A stretch of 64,000 nt of DNA from Sessilibacter corallicola (GTDB lineage: Bacteria > Pseudomonadota > Gammaproteobacteria > Pseudomonadales > Cellvibrionaceae): positions 1,116,001 through 1,180,000 of the forward strand of contig NZ_JAJSLX010000001.1 of assembly GCF_021290925.1 (NCBI RefSeq), given 5' to 3'. Positions 56,049-64,000 of this stretch are shown piece by piece. The position numbers and the translations under genes were made by a program. Each line of letters starts with the position of its first letter. Positions within the stretch are counted from its first letter, which is position 1. The notes beneath the pieces are model-generated. The model did no database searches, had not been told where the DNA came from, and saw nothing but the letters and a program-made list of their open reading frames with translations.

Positions 56049-56561
56049 TTAGATTTTTAACTTTTCTAAAAATAACTGCCCTTTTGTGGTTTTCGCTTCA
56101 AAAGTTGCCGCTCGCCCCGGAGGTGACACCGCGTCATCAACGTTCAGATTAATCATTAAATCAGGCTCGGATAAAAACCCTCTGCCTTTACTCGGCCACT
56201 CTATTAATAACAGTGCTGCTTGATCGAGATAATCTCGAAATCCCATAAATTCCAATTCTTCGGGATCGCTTAAGCGATACAGATCAAAATGAAAAACTGG
56301 AATTTGCAACGTGTCGTAAGGTTCTACTAGCGTATAAGTTGGACTCTTAACCGCGCCTGTATGACCCAGGCCACGAACAACTCCACGAGAAAATGTTGTC
56401 TTTCCCGCCCCCAACGTACCCTGTAAAAAAAACACGATACCGGGGGTTTGCGTATTCGATGGCTCGGATTCGATCAATAATTTAACGGCATTGGCAACAG
56501 CGGTTCCTAAGGCAACTGTTGCATCTGCATCAGGAAGGGAAACTTTGAACAAATCAGTCAT
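56049..56561 (-). CDS. tsaE: tRNA threonylcarbamoyladenosine biosynthesis ATPase TsaE
   Basis: 170 residues. P-loop QGTLGAGKTTFSRG, then SPTYTLVEPY and the Walker-B region HFDLYRLSDPEE. It works with TsaB and TsaD to make t6A37. Its start overlaps the nnr stop by 8 bp, so the two are translationally coupled, as in the yjeF-yjeE pair of E. coli. Confidence 0.96.
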   Translation of the reverse strand: MTDLFKVSLPDADATVALGTAVANAVKLLIESEPSNTQTPGIVFFLQGTLGAGKTTFSRGVVRGLGHTGAVKSPTYTLVEPYDTLQIPVFHFDLYRLSDPEELEFMGFRDYLDQAALLLIEWPSKGRGFLSEPDLMINLNVDDAVSPPGRAATFEAKTTKGQLFLEKLKI

Positions 56562-58107
56562 GGAAACTATCTTCCACGTTATTTAATAACGCGCGAATCA
56601 CGGGAATTAAATCCGTCGCTAATAATCCTCGCTCGCCGTACTGATTTGCCAGTTGCTCCGCCGCCACACTGTGCAAACTAACACCTAGCTTCACAGCCAA
56701 GCCCACCTCGAAACCTTGAGCAATCAAAGACGCAATCACACCGGTTAACACATCGCCCATACCGCCACCGGCCATGCCTGGGTTTCCGTAGCGACAAACA
56801 GATACGGTTTGATCGTTTTCAAATCCGGTAATCACAAGGGTTCCGGCGCCTTTCAAAACAACATTGGCACGATACTTAGAAGCGAGTTGTTGCGCGGCTT
56901 GGTGTCGATTGTTTTGGATATCGGCCGTAGAAACTCCCAGTAAACGCGCCGCCTCGCCAGGGTGCGGTGTAAGAATGCAATCGGCACTTTGATGACTGCG
57001 GAGCATCTGTGCATAACTGTCACGCGCCAACAAATTCAGGCCGTCTGCATCGATAATTAACGGTTTATTAGCATTAACGGCCGCCTGAAACATTTGCTCT
57101 GACCATGGAGTTTGACCAAGCCCTGGCCCAATGGCTATCGCGGTTGCCTGCTCCAATAACGGTGCAATCTCATGAACATCGGAAACAGACCGCGCCATCA
57201 CCTCGGGAACGCGAGTGAGAAAAGCAATGCTGTTGGCTCCTTGCGTTGCCGCGCTGACACGCCCTGCCCCTAGACGCACGCTGGCTTCTGCCGCCATTAA
57301 AGCCGCTCCGCCCATGCCTTCTGCGCCGCCAATGACTAATAAGTGGCCAAAATCACCTTTGTGGCTGCCGGCAGCTCGGTCCGACACTTGAGATAATAAT
57401 TCGTCTAAGTAGAGACAATCAGCGAATGGGGTGAGACGTTCGTGAATCTCTGCTGGCACCTGCAAATCAAAAAATCGCAACTCGCCAACATAATCCACAG
57501 CACGCCCGGTGGTTAACCCAAACTTCATTCCAATAAACGTCGCTGTCGCTTGTGCTTTAACCGCACAGCCAAGAACAGCGCCAGTATCGGCACAGATTCC
57601 GGAGGGAATATCCACAGACATTACGGGTAAGTTCGAACTGTTGATCAGGTCAATGGCTTGGCGGTATTCAGGCTTAACCACTCCCGATAAACCCGTGCCT
57701 AAAAGAGCATCCACGATGACACCTTGCTCAGGCGCCGCAACGTTCGATGAAAACGGCAACACCTCGACGTTTTCTTGCAATGCGTACTGAAAGGCGAGAG
57801 CTGCATCGCCCTTCAATGTCATGGGATCAACCAGGGATAGGACTTGAACAGGTATATTCGATTGGGCAGCCAGTGCAGCGATCACATAACCGTCGCCACC
57901 GTTATTACCTCCGCCACAGAAAATCGTCATTTTTTCTGGATTCGGCCATTGCGCTAGCAGGAATTCAAAACATTCACGGCCAGCGCGCTTCATCAAAACA
58001 CGACCGGGAATATTGCAGTCTTCTATGGCGGTTTTATCGAGCCTACGTACTTGTTCTGCCAAAAATAGTTTGCGTGCAAGAGGGTTCAAAAGTTGTTGTT
58101 GCGTCAT
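56554..58107 (-). CDS. nnr: Bifunctional NAD(P)HX epimerase / dehydratase
   Basis: 517 residues from the ATG at 58107 (MTQQQLLNPLARKLFLAEQ). An in-frame upstream ATG at 58236 adds a Cys-rich stretch that does not fit the family. The N-terminal YjeF_N domain (GGGNNGGDGYVIA, about 63-75) epimerises damaged NAD(P)HX. The C-terminal ribokinase-like NnrD domain (LTPHPGEAARLLG, NPGMAGGGMGDVLTG) dehydrates the S form with ADP or ATP. Coupled to tsaE. Confidence 0.95.
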   Translation of the reverse strand: MTQQQLLNPLARKLFLAEQVRRLDKTAIEDCNIPGRVLMKRAGRECFEFLLAQWPNPEKMTIFCGGGNNGGDGYVIAALAAQSNIPVQVLSLVDPMTLKGDAALAFQYALQENVEVLPFSSNVAAPEQGVIVDALLGTGLSGVVKPEYRQAIDLINSSNLPVMSVDIPSGICADTGAVLGCAVKAQATATFIGMKFGLTTGRAVDYVGELRFFDLQVPAEIHERLTPFADCLYLDELLSQVSDRAAGSHKGDFGHLLVIGGAEGMGGAALMAAEASVRLGAGRVSAATQGANSIAFLTRVPEVMARSVSDVHEIAPLLEQATAIAIGPGLGQTPWSEQMFQAAVNANKPLIIDADGLNLLARDSYAQMLRSHQSADCILTPHPGEAARLLGVSTADIQNNRHQAAQQLASKYRANVVLKGAGTLVITGFENDQTVSVCRYGNPGMAGGGMGDVLTGVIASLIAQGFEVGLAVKLGVSLHSVAAEQLANQYGERGLLATDLIPVIRALLNNVEDSFHD

Positions 58108-58293
58108 GATTATTCGTTGCGCCAGCCTAAAGATCGAGCTTTTCAGTATACCAGACCCTGAACCGCTCGGCGCATGGCTAAGGCACTGCGAATGGCAAGC
58201 TCGCCCCACACAGCAAAGGAGAAAGCCAAACATCAAATAACACGATAAAATACTGTCAAAATTGACCCATCGTTTGATCGATCCAACAACTGA

Positions 58294-59439
58294 ATGAACA
58301 TAATAAGCTCCGACAGTAACAGCACACCGCCGACGAAAATTCTGTTGGAGCTGGTGGAATGCATACGACTCTGGTCCCGAGAATTAGGGTTTCAATCCTT
58401 CGGCATCAGTGACGGCAATCTGTCTAAAGAAGAACCTCGACTCCAACAGTGGCTGGATTCAGGTTTTCAGGGAGAAATGCAATGGATGGCCGACCACGGC
58501 ACCAAGCGCACCCGTCCCCACGAACTCCTACCCGGCACGGTACGGGTAATTTCGGTCAGAATGGATTATCTACCGGAAAATACCGAGCAAATAAAGGTGC
58601 TCAAAAATGAAAATAAAGCCTATGTATCACGCTACAGTTTAGGCCGGGATTACCATAAATTAATTCGTAAACGCCTCGCCCAGCTCGCGAAAAAAATTGA
58701 AAAATTCGCCATTGATCATGGACTGGCTGCACCGACACAACGAGGATTCGTTGACAGCGCGCCTGTATTAGAACGCCCCTTGGCAGAAAAAAGTGGGCTC
58801 GGCTGGGTTGGCAAACACAGCTTGCTGATTCACCCAGAGGCAGGATCGTGGTTTTTTATTGGTGAGCTATTTACCAGTTTGCCGATTCCCATCAGCGAAC
58901 ACATCATCGACAACAAGTGTGGCGACTGCCAAGCGTGCTTAAAAGTGTGCCCCACCGATGCCTTTGTCGATTCCTATAAATTGGATGCCAGACGCTGCAT
59001 TTCCTATTTAACCATTGAAAACAAAGGCCCGATTCCCGAAGAATTTCGCCAACCCATAGGCAATCGAGTGTTCGGTTGTGACGATTGCCAAGCGATTTGC
59101 CCGTGGAATAAATTCGCCCATTACACCCAAGAAAACGATTTCTTACCGAGACACGATCTGGACAAAACCGACCTCGCCGAACTTTTTTTATGGACCGAAA
59201 AAGAATTCGAGAAAAAAACCGAGGGCTCAGCGATTCGAAGAATTGGTTATGAACGCTGGCTGAGAAATTTGGCGGTGGGTCTTGGTAATGCTAAGCGGGA
59301 AGAAAAAAATAAGGCGGCGCTAAAACAACGGTTGGAGTTTCCGTCGGCATTGGTACAAGAGCACGTTCAATGGAGCCTCGGTCAGCAGGAAAATAACACC
59401 CGCCGCCGACGCATTATCGCCAGTCACAAATGGCGATAA
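58294..59439 (+). CDS. queG: Epoxyqueuosine reductase
   Basis: 381 residues. A cobalamin-dependent iron-sulfur enzyme that makes queuosine in tRNA. Two [4Fe-4S] motifs are visible: CGDCQACLKVCPTDAF (about 209-224) and CDDCQAICPWN (about 263-273). The catalytic-domain blocks RYSLGRDYHKL and FVDSAPVLERPLAEKSGLGWVGK match the family. It is divergent from nnr and ends 9 bp from the convergent orn stop. Confidence 0.97.
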   Translation: MNIISSDSNSTPPTKILLELVECIRLWSRELGFQSFGISDGNLSKEEPRLQQWLDSGFQGEMQWMADHGTKRTRPHELLPGTVRVISVRMDYLPENTEQIKVLKNENKAYVSRYSLGRDYHKLIRKRLAQLAKKIEKFAIDHGLAAPTQRGFVDSAPVLERPLAEKSGLGWVGKHSLLIHPEAGSWFFIGELFTSLPIPISEHIIDNKCGDCQACLKVCPTDAFVDSYKLDARRCISYLTIENKGPIPEEFRQPIGNRVFGCDDCQAICPWNKFAHYTQENDFLPRHDLDKTDLAELFLWTEKEFEKKTEGSAIRRIGYERWLRNLAVGLGNAKREEKNKAALKQRLEFPSALVQEHVQWSLGQQENNTRRRRIIASHKWR

Positions 59440-59448
59440 TCCAATACA

Positions 59449-60006
59449 TTAGTTATTTTTTGGCAATTGAATAAAGTGTTCTCGATAATGTTTAAGCTCT
59501 TCAATAGAGTCTTTAATATCGTCTAGCGCGAGATGAGCACCACTTTTTTTCACGCTCGCAGCCACTTCGGGCGCCCAACGTTTTGCCAGTTCTTTTAAAC
59601 TGCTTACATCCAAATTTCGGTAATGGAAATAACGTTCAAGCTCTGGCATACCACGCACTAAAAAGCGTCTGTCCTGGCAAATAGAATTACCACACATCGG
59701 CGATTTTCCAGGTGTGACCCACTGTTTTAAAAACTCGATGGTTTCATTCTCCGCCTGCTCTGCATCCACAGAACTGTCAAGAACACGTTGTGTTAAACCA
59801 GATTTTCCGTGTTGGTTGGTGTTCCATTCATCCATGCCATCGAGTCGCCATTTTTCTTGGGAAACGGCATGAACAGGGCCCTCAGCTAAAATGTTTAAAT
59901 TGGAATCGGTGACGATGGTAGCGATCTCAATAATGACGTCCTCATCGGGATCAAGGCCCGTCATTTCCAGATCAATCCAAATAAGATTGCTGTCATTCAT
60001 CGTCAT
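59449..60006 (-). CDS. orn: Oligoribonuclease
   Basis: 185 residues. DEDD exonuclease: [16 protein letters not shown] (Asp, Glu), SICQDRRFL, and the last motif with [14 protein letters not shown] (His, Asp). It degrades dinucleotides from RNA and pGpG from c-di-GMP turnover. Two ATGs lie close together (60006 and 60000); family length fits either. It is divergent from rsgA. Confidence 0.97.
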   Translation of the reverse strand: MTMNDSNLIWIDLEMTGLDPDEDVIIEIATIVTDSNLNILAEGPVHAVSQEKWRLDGMDEWNTNQHGKSGLTQRVLDSSVDAEQAENETIEFLKQWVTPGKSPMCGNSICQDRRFLVRGMPELERYFHYRNLDVSSLKELAKRWAPEVAASVKKSGAHLALDDIKDSIEELKHYREHFIQLPKNN

Positions 60007-60139
60007 TTGTGGCTCCTTACTCTAAAATAGCGCAACTGTCTTACTCAGCATATGACCTCTAGGGCCGTTATTACGCCCTAGTCTAGCAGGTGCAGACGAT
60101 AACTGAGAATCATCGATATGAACAAATACACGATTTAGC

Positions 60140-61159
60140 ATGGCCAATCGCAAGCTGTCTCGACGCCAAGCTTGGCGCGTGGAAAAAATTCAAAAAGAAC
60201 GTGCCGACCGTGCGGCAAAGAAAATGCACAAAGCCAATCAATGGTTGGAGGACGGCGAACTTGAACCCGAACAAGAGGGACTGGTGACCGCCCATTTCGG
60301 CACGCAGGTAGAAATTGTTGCGATTGATGATGAAAAGCGAGAGAACCATTTTCGCTGTCATATGCGCACTAACTTAGGCTCACTGGTCACTGGCGATCGC
60401 GTAATTTGGCGCTTTCACCCCAAACACGGATTGGGAGTGGTGGTCGCGGTGCTCCCCCGCACCAGTGAACTCAACCGACCCGACGCTCACGGACGTGAAC
60501 GAACCGTCGCCGCCAATATCAACCAGATCGTGGTCGTCTTCGCTCCCTACCCAGAACCACACGGCAACTTGATTGATCGCTATCTTGTCGCTGCACACGC
60601 GCTGAACATTCCCGTGTGCTTAGTGCTCAATAAAGTCGATCGAATCAATGGCAACAATCAAGAAAAAATCGACGCGCTCACCGGCATTTACGAAGGTTTG
60701 GGCTATCCACTGCTTAAAGTCTCTAAAGCGACCGGCGAAGGCATGGAGACATTAACCAATCAGCTCAGTGAAAAAATCAGCATTTTTGTCGGTCAATCAG
60801 GTGTTGGAAAATCGTCTTTAGTTAACAAACTATTACCCAATGCCCAAGCTCGTGTTGGTGATTTATCCGAGGCAAAACAAAAAGGCACTCATACCACCAC
60901 AACAGCACAGCTGTTTCATTTCCCCGGTGGCGGCGATTTAATTGACTCACCTGGAATTCGAGAATTTGGCCTGTGGCACATGGAACCCGAGCAAGTGCTA
61001 GAAGGCTTTATTGAAATGCGCGAGTTAATTGGCCACTGTAAGTTTCGGGATTGTCGCCATCAGAAAGAGCCGGGATGCGCGATTCTCGCCGCCGAAAACG
61101 ACGGCACTATCTTGCCAGAACGCCTGGCCAGCTACCGACAAATTCTGCAATCCCTTTGA
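60140..61159 (+). CDS. rsgA: Ribosome small subunit-dependent GTPase A
   Basis: 339 residues. Circularly permuted GTPase: an N-terminal OB fold, G4 LNKVDRI, G1 [13 protein letters not shown]3 DSPGIREFG, and a C-terminal zinc knuckle [14 protein letters not shown]. It matures the 30S subunit. The lysine/arginine-rich start [18 protein letters not shown] is typical. Promoter shared with the divergent orn. Confidence 0.97.
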   Translation: MANRKLSRRQAWRVEKIQKERADRAAKKMHKANQWLEDGELEPEQEGLVTAHFGTQVEIVAIDDEKRENHFRCHMRTNLGSLVTGDRVIWRFHPKHGLGVVVAVLPRTSELNRPDAHGRERTVAANINQIVVVFAPYPEPHGNLIDRYLVAAHALNIPVCLVLNKVDRINGNNQEKIDALTGIYEGLGYPLLKVSKATGEGMETLTNQLSEKISIFVGQSGVGKSSLVNKLLPNAQARVGDLSEAKQKGTHTTTTAQLFHFPGGGDLIDSPGIREFGLWHMEPEQVLEGFIEMRELIGHCKFRDCRHQKEPGCAILAAENDGTILPERLASYRQILQSL

Positions 61160-61289
61160 GGTCATTGACCTAAAACTCAAATATTAGAAAAGAACGAATT
61201 TATATTAGCGTTAACGGTTATACTCTGGCAGCAGGTGTGTCAGAATCTGATGCAAACCAAAAACCTAACGTGAACAGAGCAGCTTACCC

Positions 61290-62114
61290 ATGACTACGAC
61301 TGAACAACTGGGCCTAATCGTTGAGCCAAAAGAATTCTTCGAATGGCTTCAAGATGCCGATACCAGCAACCTTCTCATTGTGGACTTATCCACTGATGAA
61401 AATTATTCAAAAGCCCACATTGAAGGCGCTATTTACTTACCGTTTAAATATTTGATGGCAGGCCAACCACCGGCTCCTGGAAAACTACCTGGCAAAGAGC
61501 AACTGCAAGAAGTTTTATCGCAACTGGGTTTAACGCCCGATACTCACGTTGTTACCTACGACGATGAAGGCGGCGGCTGGGCAGGTCGACTAATTTGGAC
61601 ACTCGATGTGATCGGCCACACCAAATACAGCTACATCAACGGCGGAATTCACGCTTGGTTAAAAGATGGCTTGCCAGTGACAAACGAGATTCATAAACCA
61701 ACACCAACCCAATACACTGTCGGTGAATTGAATTTAGCACCACTTGCCAGCGCCGAAGAAATCATGGAATCTCTTGGCCAAGAAAATTTCCAAGTGTGGG
61801 ATGCCAGAACACCTGCGGAGTACAGCGGCGAAAAAGTCCTGGCAAAACGCGGTGGCCATATGCCAGGTGCGATAAACTGCGAATGGATCAACTTGATGGA
61901 TCATCAAAACGGGTTACGTATTCGCGATGACGCCGATGAATATCTACAAAGTCTCGGTTTTTCTCGCAACCAAAATATCGTTGCCCACTGTCAAAGTCAT
62001 CACCGTTCAGCATTTTCTTATTTAGTCGGTAAAAAGCTTGGCTATAACGTTCGCGCCTACGATGGCTCTTGGTCTGAATGGGGCAACCTCGACAACACAC
62101 CGATAGAGGTGTAG
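61290..62114 (+). CDS. Sulfurtransferase with two rhodanese domains
   Basis: 274 residues. The first rhodanese domain (about 12-125) lacks the active cysteine (TYDDEGGGWAGR in its place). The second has the catalytic Cys in VAHCQSHHRSAFSYL (about residue 233). The CQSHHRS loop resembles neither SseA (CGSGVT) nor classical rhodanese (CRKGVT), so the sulfur acceptor is uncertain. It is upstream of psd in a conserved gammaproteobacterial order and ends with its own terminator. Confidence 0.9.
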   Translation: MTTTEQLGLIVEPKEFFEWLQDADTSNLLIVDLSTDENYSKAHIEGAIYLPFKYLMAGQPPAPGKLPGKEQLQEVLSQLGLTPDTHVVTYDDEGGGWAGRLIWTLDVIGHTKYSYINGGIHAWLKDGLPVTNEIHKPTPTQYTVGELNLAPLASAEEIMESLGQENFQVWDARTPAEYSGEKVLAKRGGHMPGAINCEWINLMDHQNGLRIRDDADEYLQSLGFSRNQNIVAHCQSHHRSAFSYLVGKKLGYNVRAYDGSWSEWGNLDNTPIEV

Positions 62115-62120
62115 TTTTAA

Positions 62121-62156
62121 TTAGAAGCCTTTACCAAAAGGCTTCTAAACACTTTT
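62121..62156 (+). terminator. Rho-independent terminator after the sulfurtransferase gene
   Basis: TTAGAAGCCTTT (62121-62132) and AAAGGCTTCTAA (62137-62148) form a perfect 12-bp stem with loop ACCA. ACACTTTTTT follows. It lies just before the psd start, so psd probably has its own promoter or depends on readthrough. Confidence 0.9.
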
Positions 62157-62174
62157 TTATTGATAAAAACACGA

Positions 62175-63023
62175 ATGAAAGACACCTTATTTTCTGCATT
62201 TCAGTATTTAACCCCACAACATTTATTGTCTCGCGCTGCGGGCTGCCTTGCCGAATCGACCAATCAGCGCTTTAAAAACTTCTTCATCAATCGCTTCATC
62301 AACCATTACGACGTTGATATGAGCCAAGCAGTCAGAAAAACTGCCGATGAATTTACTTGTTTTAATGACTTTTTTACGCGTGAATTAGTAGCTGATGCTC
62401 GCCCCTTCAGTGATGCAGAAAATCAGATCATTAGCCCTGCCGACGGCGCAATTAGCCAACTCGGCCCCATCGATAACGGCCGCATTGTCCAAGCCAAAAA
62501 CCAGTGGTTTACCCTCGGCGAATTGCTCGGTGGCCAGCACGACTTAGCCACACAATTTTCAGGCGGTAGTTTCGCAACTATTTATTTATCGCCTAAGGAT
62601 TACCATCGAGTGCACATGCCAATCGCAGGCAAATTAACGTCGATGATTCATATTCCCGGTGATTTATTTTCGGTCAACCAAGCGACTGCGAATAAAGTTC
62701 CTAGACTGTTCGCTCGCAACGAACGCTTGGTTTGTATCTTTGACACTGCAATTGGTCCCGTCGCCGTTATTTTGGTTGGCGCCATGATTGTCGCAAGTAT
62801 TGAAACCGTTTGGGCCGGATTGGTTACACCACAGAAAAAGAATATACGAAGCTGGCAGTACACAAATACGGACGAGATTGTGCTGAACAAAGGCGATGAA
62901 ATGGGACGATTTAAATTAGGGTCGACCGTCGTGCTGTTATTTCCGAAAAACACAGTCAACTTTGAACAAGAGTGTGTGGCGGAAGCAAAAATTCAAATGG
63001 GGGAGAATTTGGCAACGATTTAA
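62175..63023 (+). CDS. psd: Phosphatidylserine decarboxylase proenzyme
   Basis: 282 residues from the ATG at 62175 (MKDTLFSAFQYLTPQHLLSR), which matches the E. coli Psd start; an in-frame TTG at 62160 is less likely. The self-cleavage LGST motif (FKLGSTVVLLF, about residues 252-256) makes the pyruvoyl cofactor. PADGAISQLG and HRVHMP motifs are present. It makes phosphatidylethanolamine at the inner membrane. Starts 18 bp after a strong hairpin. Confidence 0.96.
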   Translation: MKDTLFSAFQYLTPQHLLSRAAGCLAESTNQRFKNFFINRFINHYDVDMSQAVRKTADEFTCFNDFFTRELVADARPFSDAENQIISPADGAISQLGPIDNGRIVQAKNQWFTLGELLGGQHDLATQFSGGSFATIYLSPKDYHRVHMPIAGKLTSMIHIPGDLFSVNQATANKVPRLFARNERLVCIFDTAIGPVAVILVGAMIVASIETVWAGLVTPQKKNIRSWQYTNTDEIVLNKGDEMGRFKLGSTVVLLFPKNTVNFEQECVAEAKIQMGENLATI

Positions 63024-63049
63024 TTCGATCGTTGTGATGTCTTAAAATT

Positions 63050-64000
63050 TTAGCGACGAAGGAAAGAAAACAAGCCTTTTTTATCTTTTGTCGCCGATTT
63101 AATTAAGTAGGTATCGCGAATCTCAGCGATGTCTAAATCAAACTTTCCTGGCTCTAAGTCACGAGCAATTTCAACCGTATCCACATCATGAGCTTTCTTG
63201 GACGATTGCATCATTTTTTGATGTTTTTCTTCCAGTTCAGCTAAATCCAGAATTTGTGGTTTGGCGATTTTCTCGCGCATCGCATTCATGACCACCATCA
63301 CTTTCGGGCGCAAACGACGCTTAAAGTTTTGCTCGACAACTACGGCAACTTCGCCTGTGGATAACTCCACCAACGTTCCGGTTGGGTATAAGCCAATGGC
63401 ACGAATAAACTCCACCACCAACTCTTGCTGAAACTCGATATCACGCATTTCATAAAGCTTGGCAACCGCTTTTGAAGGTGCCAGCGGCTGCGCCTGACCG
63501 CGAGGATTGGTGGTATTGTCGTAAAAGGTAACGATACCGGCGATTTTTCCCAACAGCGGGATTTTGTCGCCGCTTAAATGCTGTGGAAAACCACTGCCGT
63601 TCAATCGCTCACAGTGAGTTTTAACCACTGAGATAGTACGTGGCTCAACATTGGAGGTTTTGCGAAGAATAAGCACCCCAAATTGGACAAACTTTTCGTA
63701 CGCTAATTCTTCATCTGGCGTGAGCTGCTTTTTCTGAAGCAGCGCTTTGGGCAGTTTGGTTTTACCCACATCTTTCAGCAACACCCCCATTGCCAAGGTT
63801 TTCAGGTCTGACATTGGCAAACCGATATGGCGACCAAAAACAATAGCCCAAACCGCAGAACGCACAGCGTGCGCATAGGTGTGTTCGTCCGTCTCTTTTA
63901 CACGGGCAAGCCAGGTAAATGCATCTGGATTTCGCACGACACTGTCGACCATTTCACTGGCGTAGTGTTTGGTTTCTGCAATTGGGACCGGGCCACCACT
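63050..64000 (-). CDS. HD-GYP-like protein with degenerate motifs (N-terminus outside window)
   Basis: The frame is open to the right edge; an internal ATG at 63952 is not the true start since SGGPVPIAETKHYASE precedes it in frame. The last 317 residues are visible. The HD-GYP domain shows HAVRSAVWAIVFGRHIGL, but the HD box reads LLKDVGKTKLP (K for H). The HHE box reads HCERLNGSGFP (C for H, GFP for GYP), and the usual DVYDA reads TFYDN. It probably no longer cuts c-di-GMP and may be a binding or scaffold protein. Some HD-GYP proteins have an N-terminal DUF3391, which would lie outside. Convergent with psd. Confidence 0.85.
   Translation of the reverse strand, partial: SGGPVPIAETKHYASEMVDSVVRNPDAFTWLARVKETDEHTYAHAVRSAVWAIVFGRHIGLPMSDLKTLAMGVLLKDVGKTKLPKALLQKKQLTPDEELAYEKFVQFGVLILRKTSNVEPRTISVVKTHCERLNGSGFPQHLSGDKIPLLGKIAGIVTFYDNTTNPRGQAQPLAPSKAVAKLYEMRDIEFQQELVVEFIRAIGLYPTGTLVELSTGEVAVVVEQNFKRRLRPKVMVVMNAMREKIAKPQILDLAELEEKHQKMMQSSKKAHDVDTVEIARDLEPGKFDLDIAEIRDTYLIKSATKDKKGLFSFLRR

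Overview
The window reads as a chromosomal segment of a moderately AT-rich gammaproteobacterium. The best evidence is the right-hand block queG / nnr-tsaE-amidase-mutL-miaA-hfq-hflX-hflK-hflC-yjeT(DUF2065)-hisZ-purA with orn-rsgA-sulfurtransferase-psd. This order is shared by Escherichia, Pseudomonas and marine Cellvibrionales/Oceanospirillales-type genomes. The presence of hisZ, the very long NAD-glutamate dehydrogenase and a DMHA-type MutL point to the Pseudomonas/marine side rather than to enterics. I do not assign a genus. No rRNA, tRNA, CRISPR array, prophage or intact insertion sequence was seen.

Layout. 1-10 kb: a truncated NAD-GDH, rlmJ, a small membrane protein of the superinfection-immunity type, the threonine-catabolic pair tdh-kbl with a divergent XRE-cupin regulator, and a BdlA-like double-PAS chemoreceptor. 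10-23 kb is accessory-looking: a 0.27-kb MITE, a CPBP protease whose start codon is triplicated, a 2OG-Fe(II) oxygenase, an ELM1-family protein, a GT25 glycosyltransferase, an alpha/beta hydrolase, an MCP with a C-terminal sensor, an ADP-ribosylglycohydrolase, an RRM protein, DUF1456/DUF6172 and an Xre-RES toxin-antitoxin pair. 23-28 kb: rmuC and an unusual two-gene operon. It encodes a FIST-like protein and a protein with an ISL3-transposase-like N-terminus followed by three 74-residue repeats. Then comes a 1-kb AT-rich non-coding stretch.

28-43 kb is a polyamine locus: the PotFGHI uptake system, a class III polyamine aminotransferase, two gamma-glutamylpolyamine synthetase-like enzymes, PuuD, PuuB, an aldehyde dehydrogenase and a PuuR-like regulator. 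Together they import putrescine or spermidine and degrade it by the gamma-glutamylated route, with a possible direct transaminase route beside it. Two near-perfect 18-bp dyads (TGTTGA-N6-TCAACA) in the puuD/puuA divergent region look like PuuR operators. A second 0.27-kb structured inverted-repeat element lies upstream of the first synthetase gene.

43-64 kb is mostly conserved housekeeping: nucleotide, tRNA and cell-wall maintenance, mismatch repair, Hfq and membrane-protease control. It ends with a truncated HD-GYP-like protein whose HD and GYP signatures are degenerate.

The strongest leads for follow-up are the FIST/ISL3-derived operon, the AUU start codon predicted for the DUF1456 gene, the PuuR dyads, the two non-autonomous elements, and a cluster of 12-16-bp imperfect tandem repeats in the first 16 kb, several of them at gene starts.
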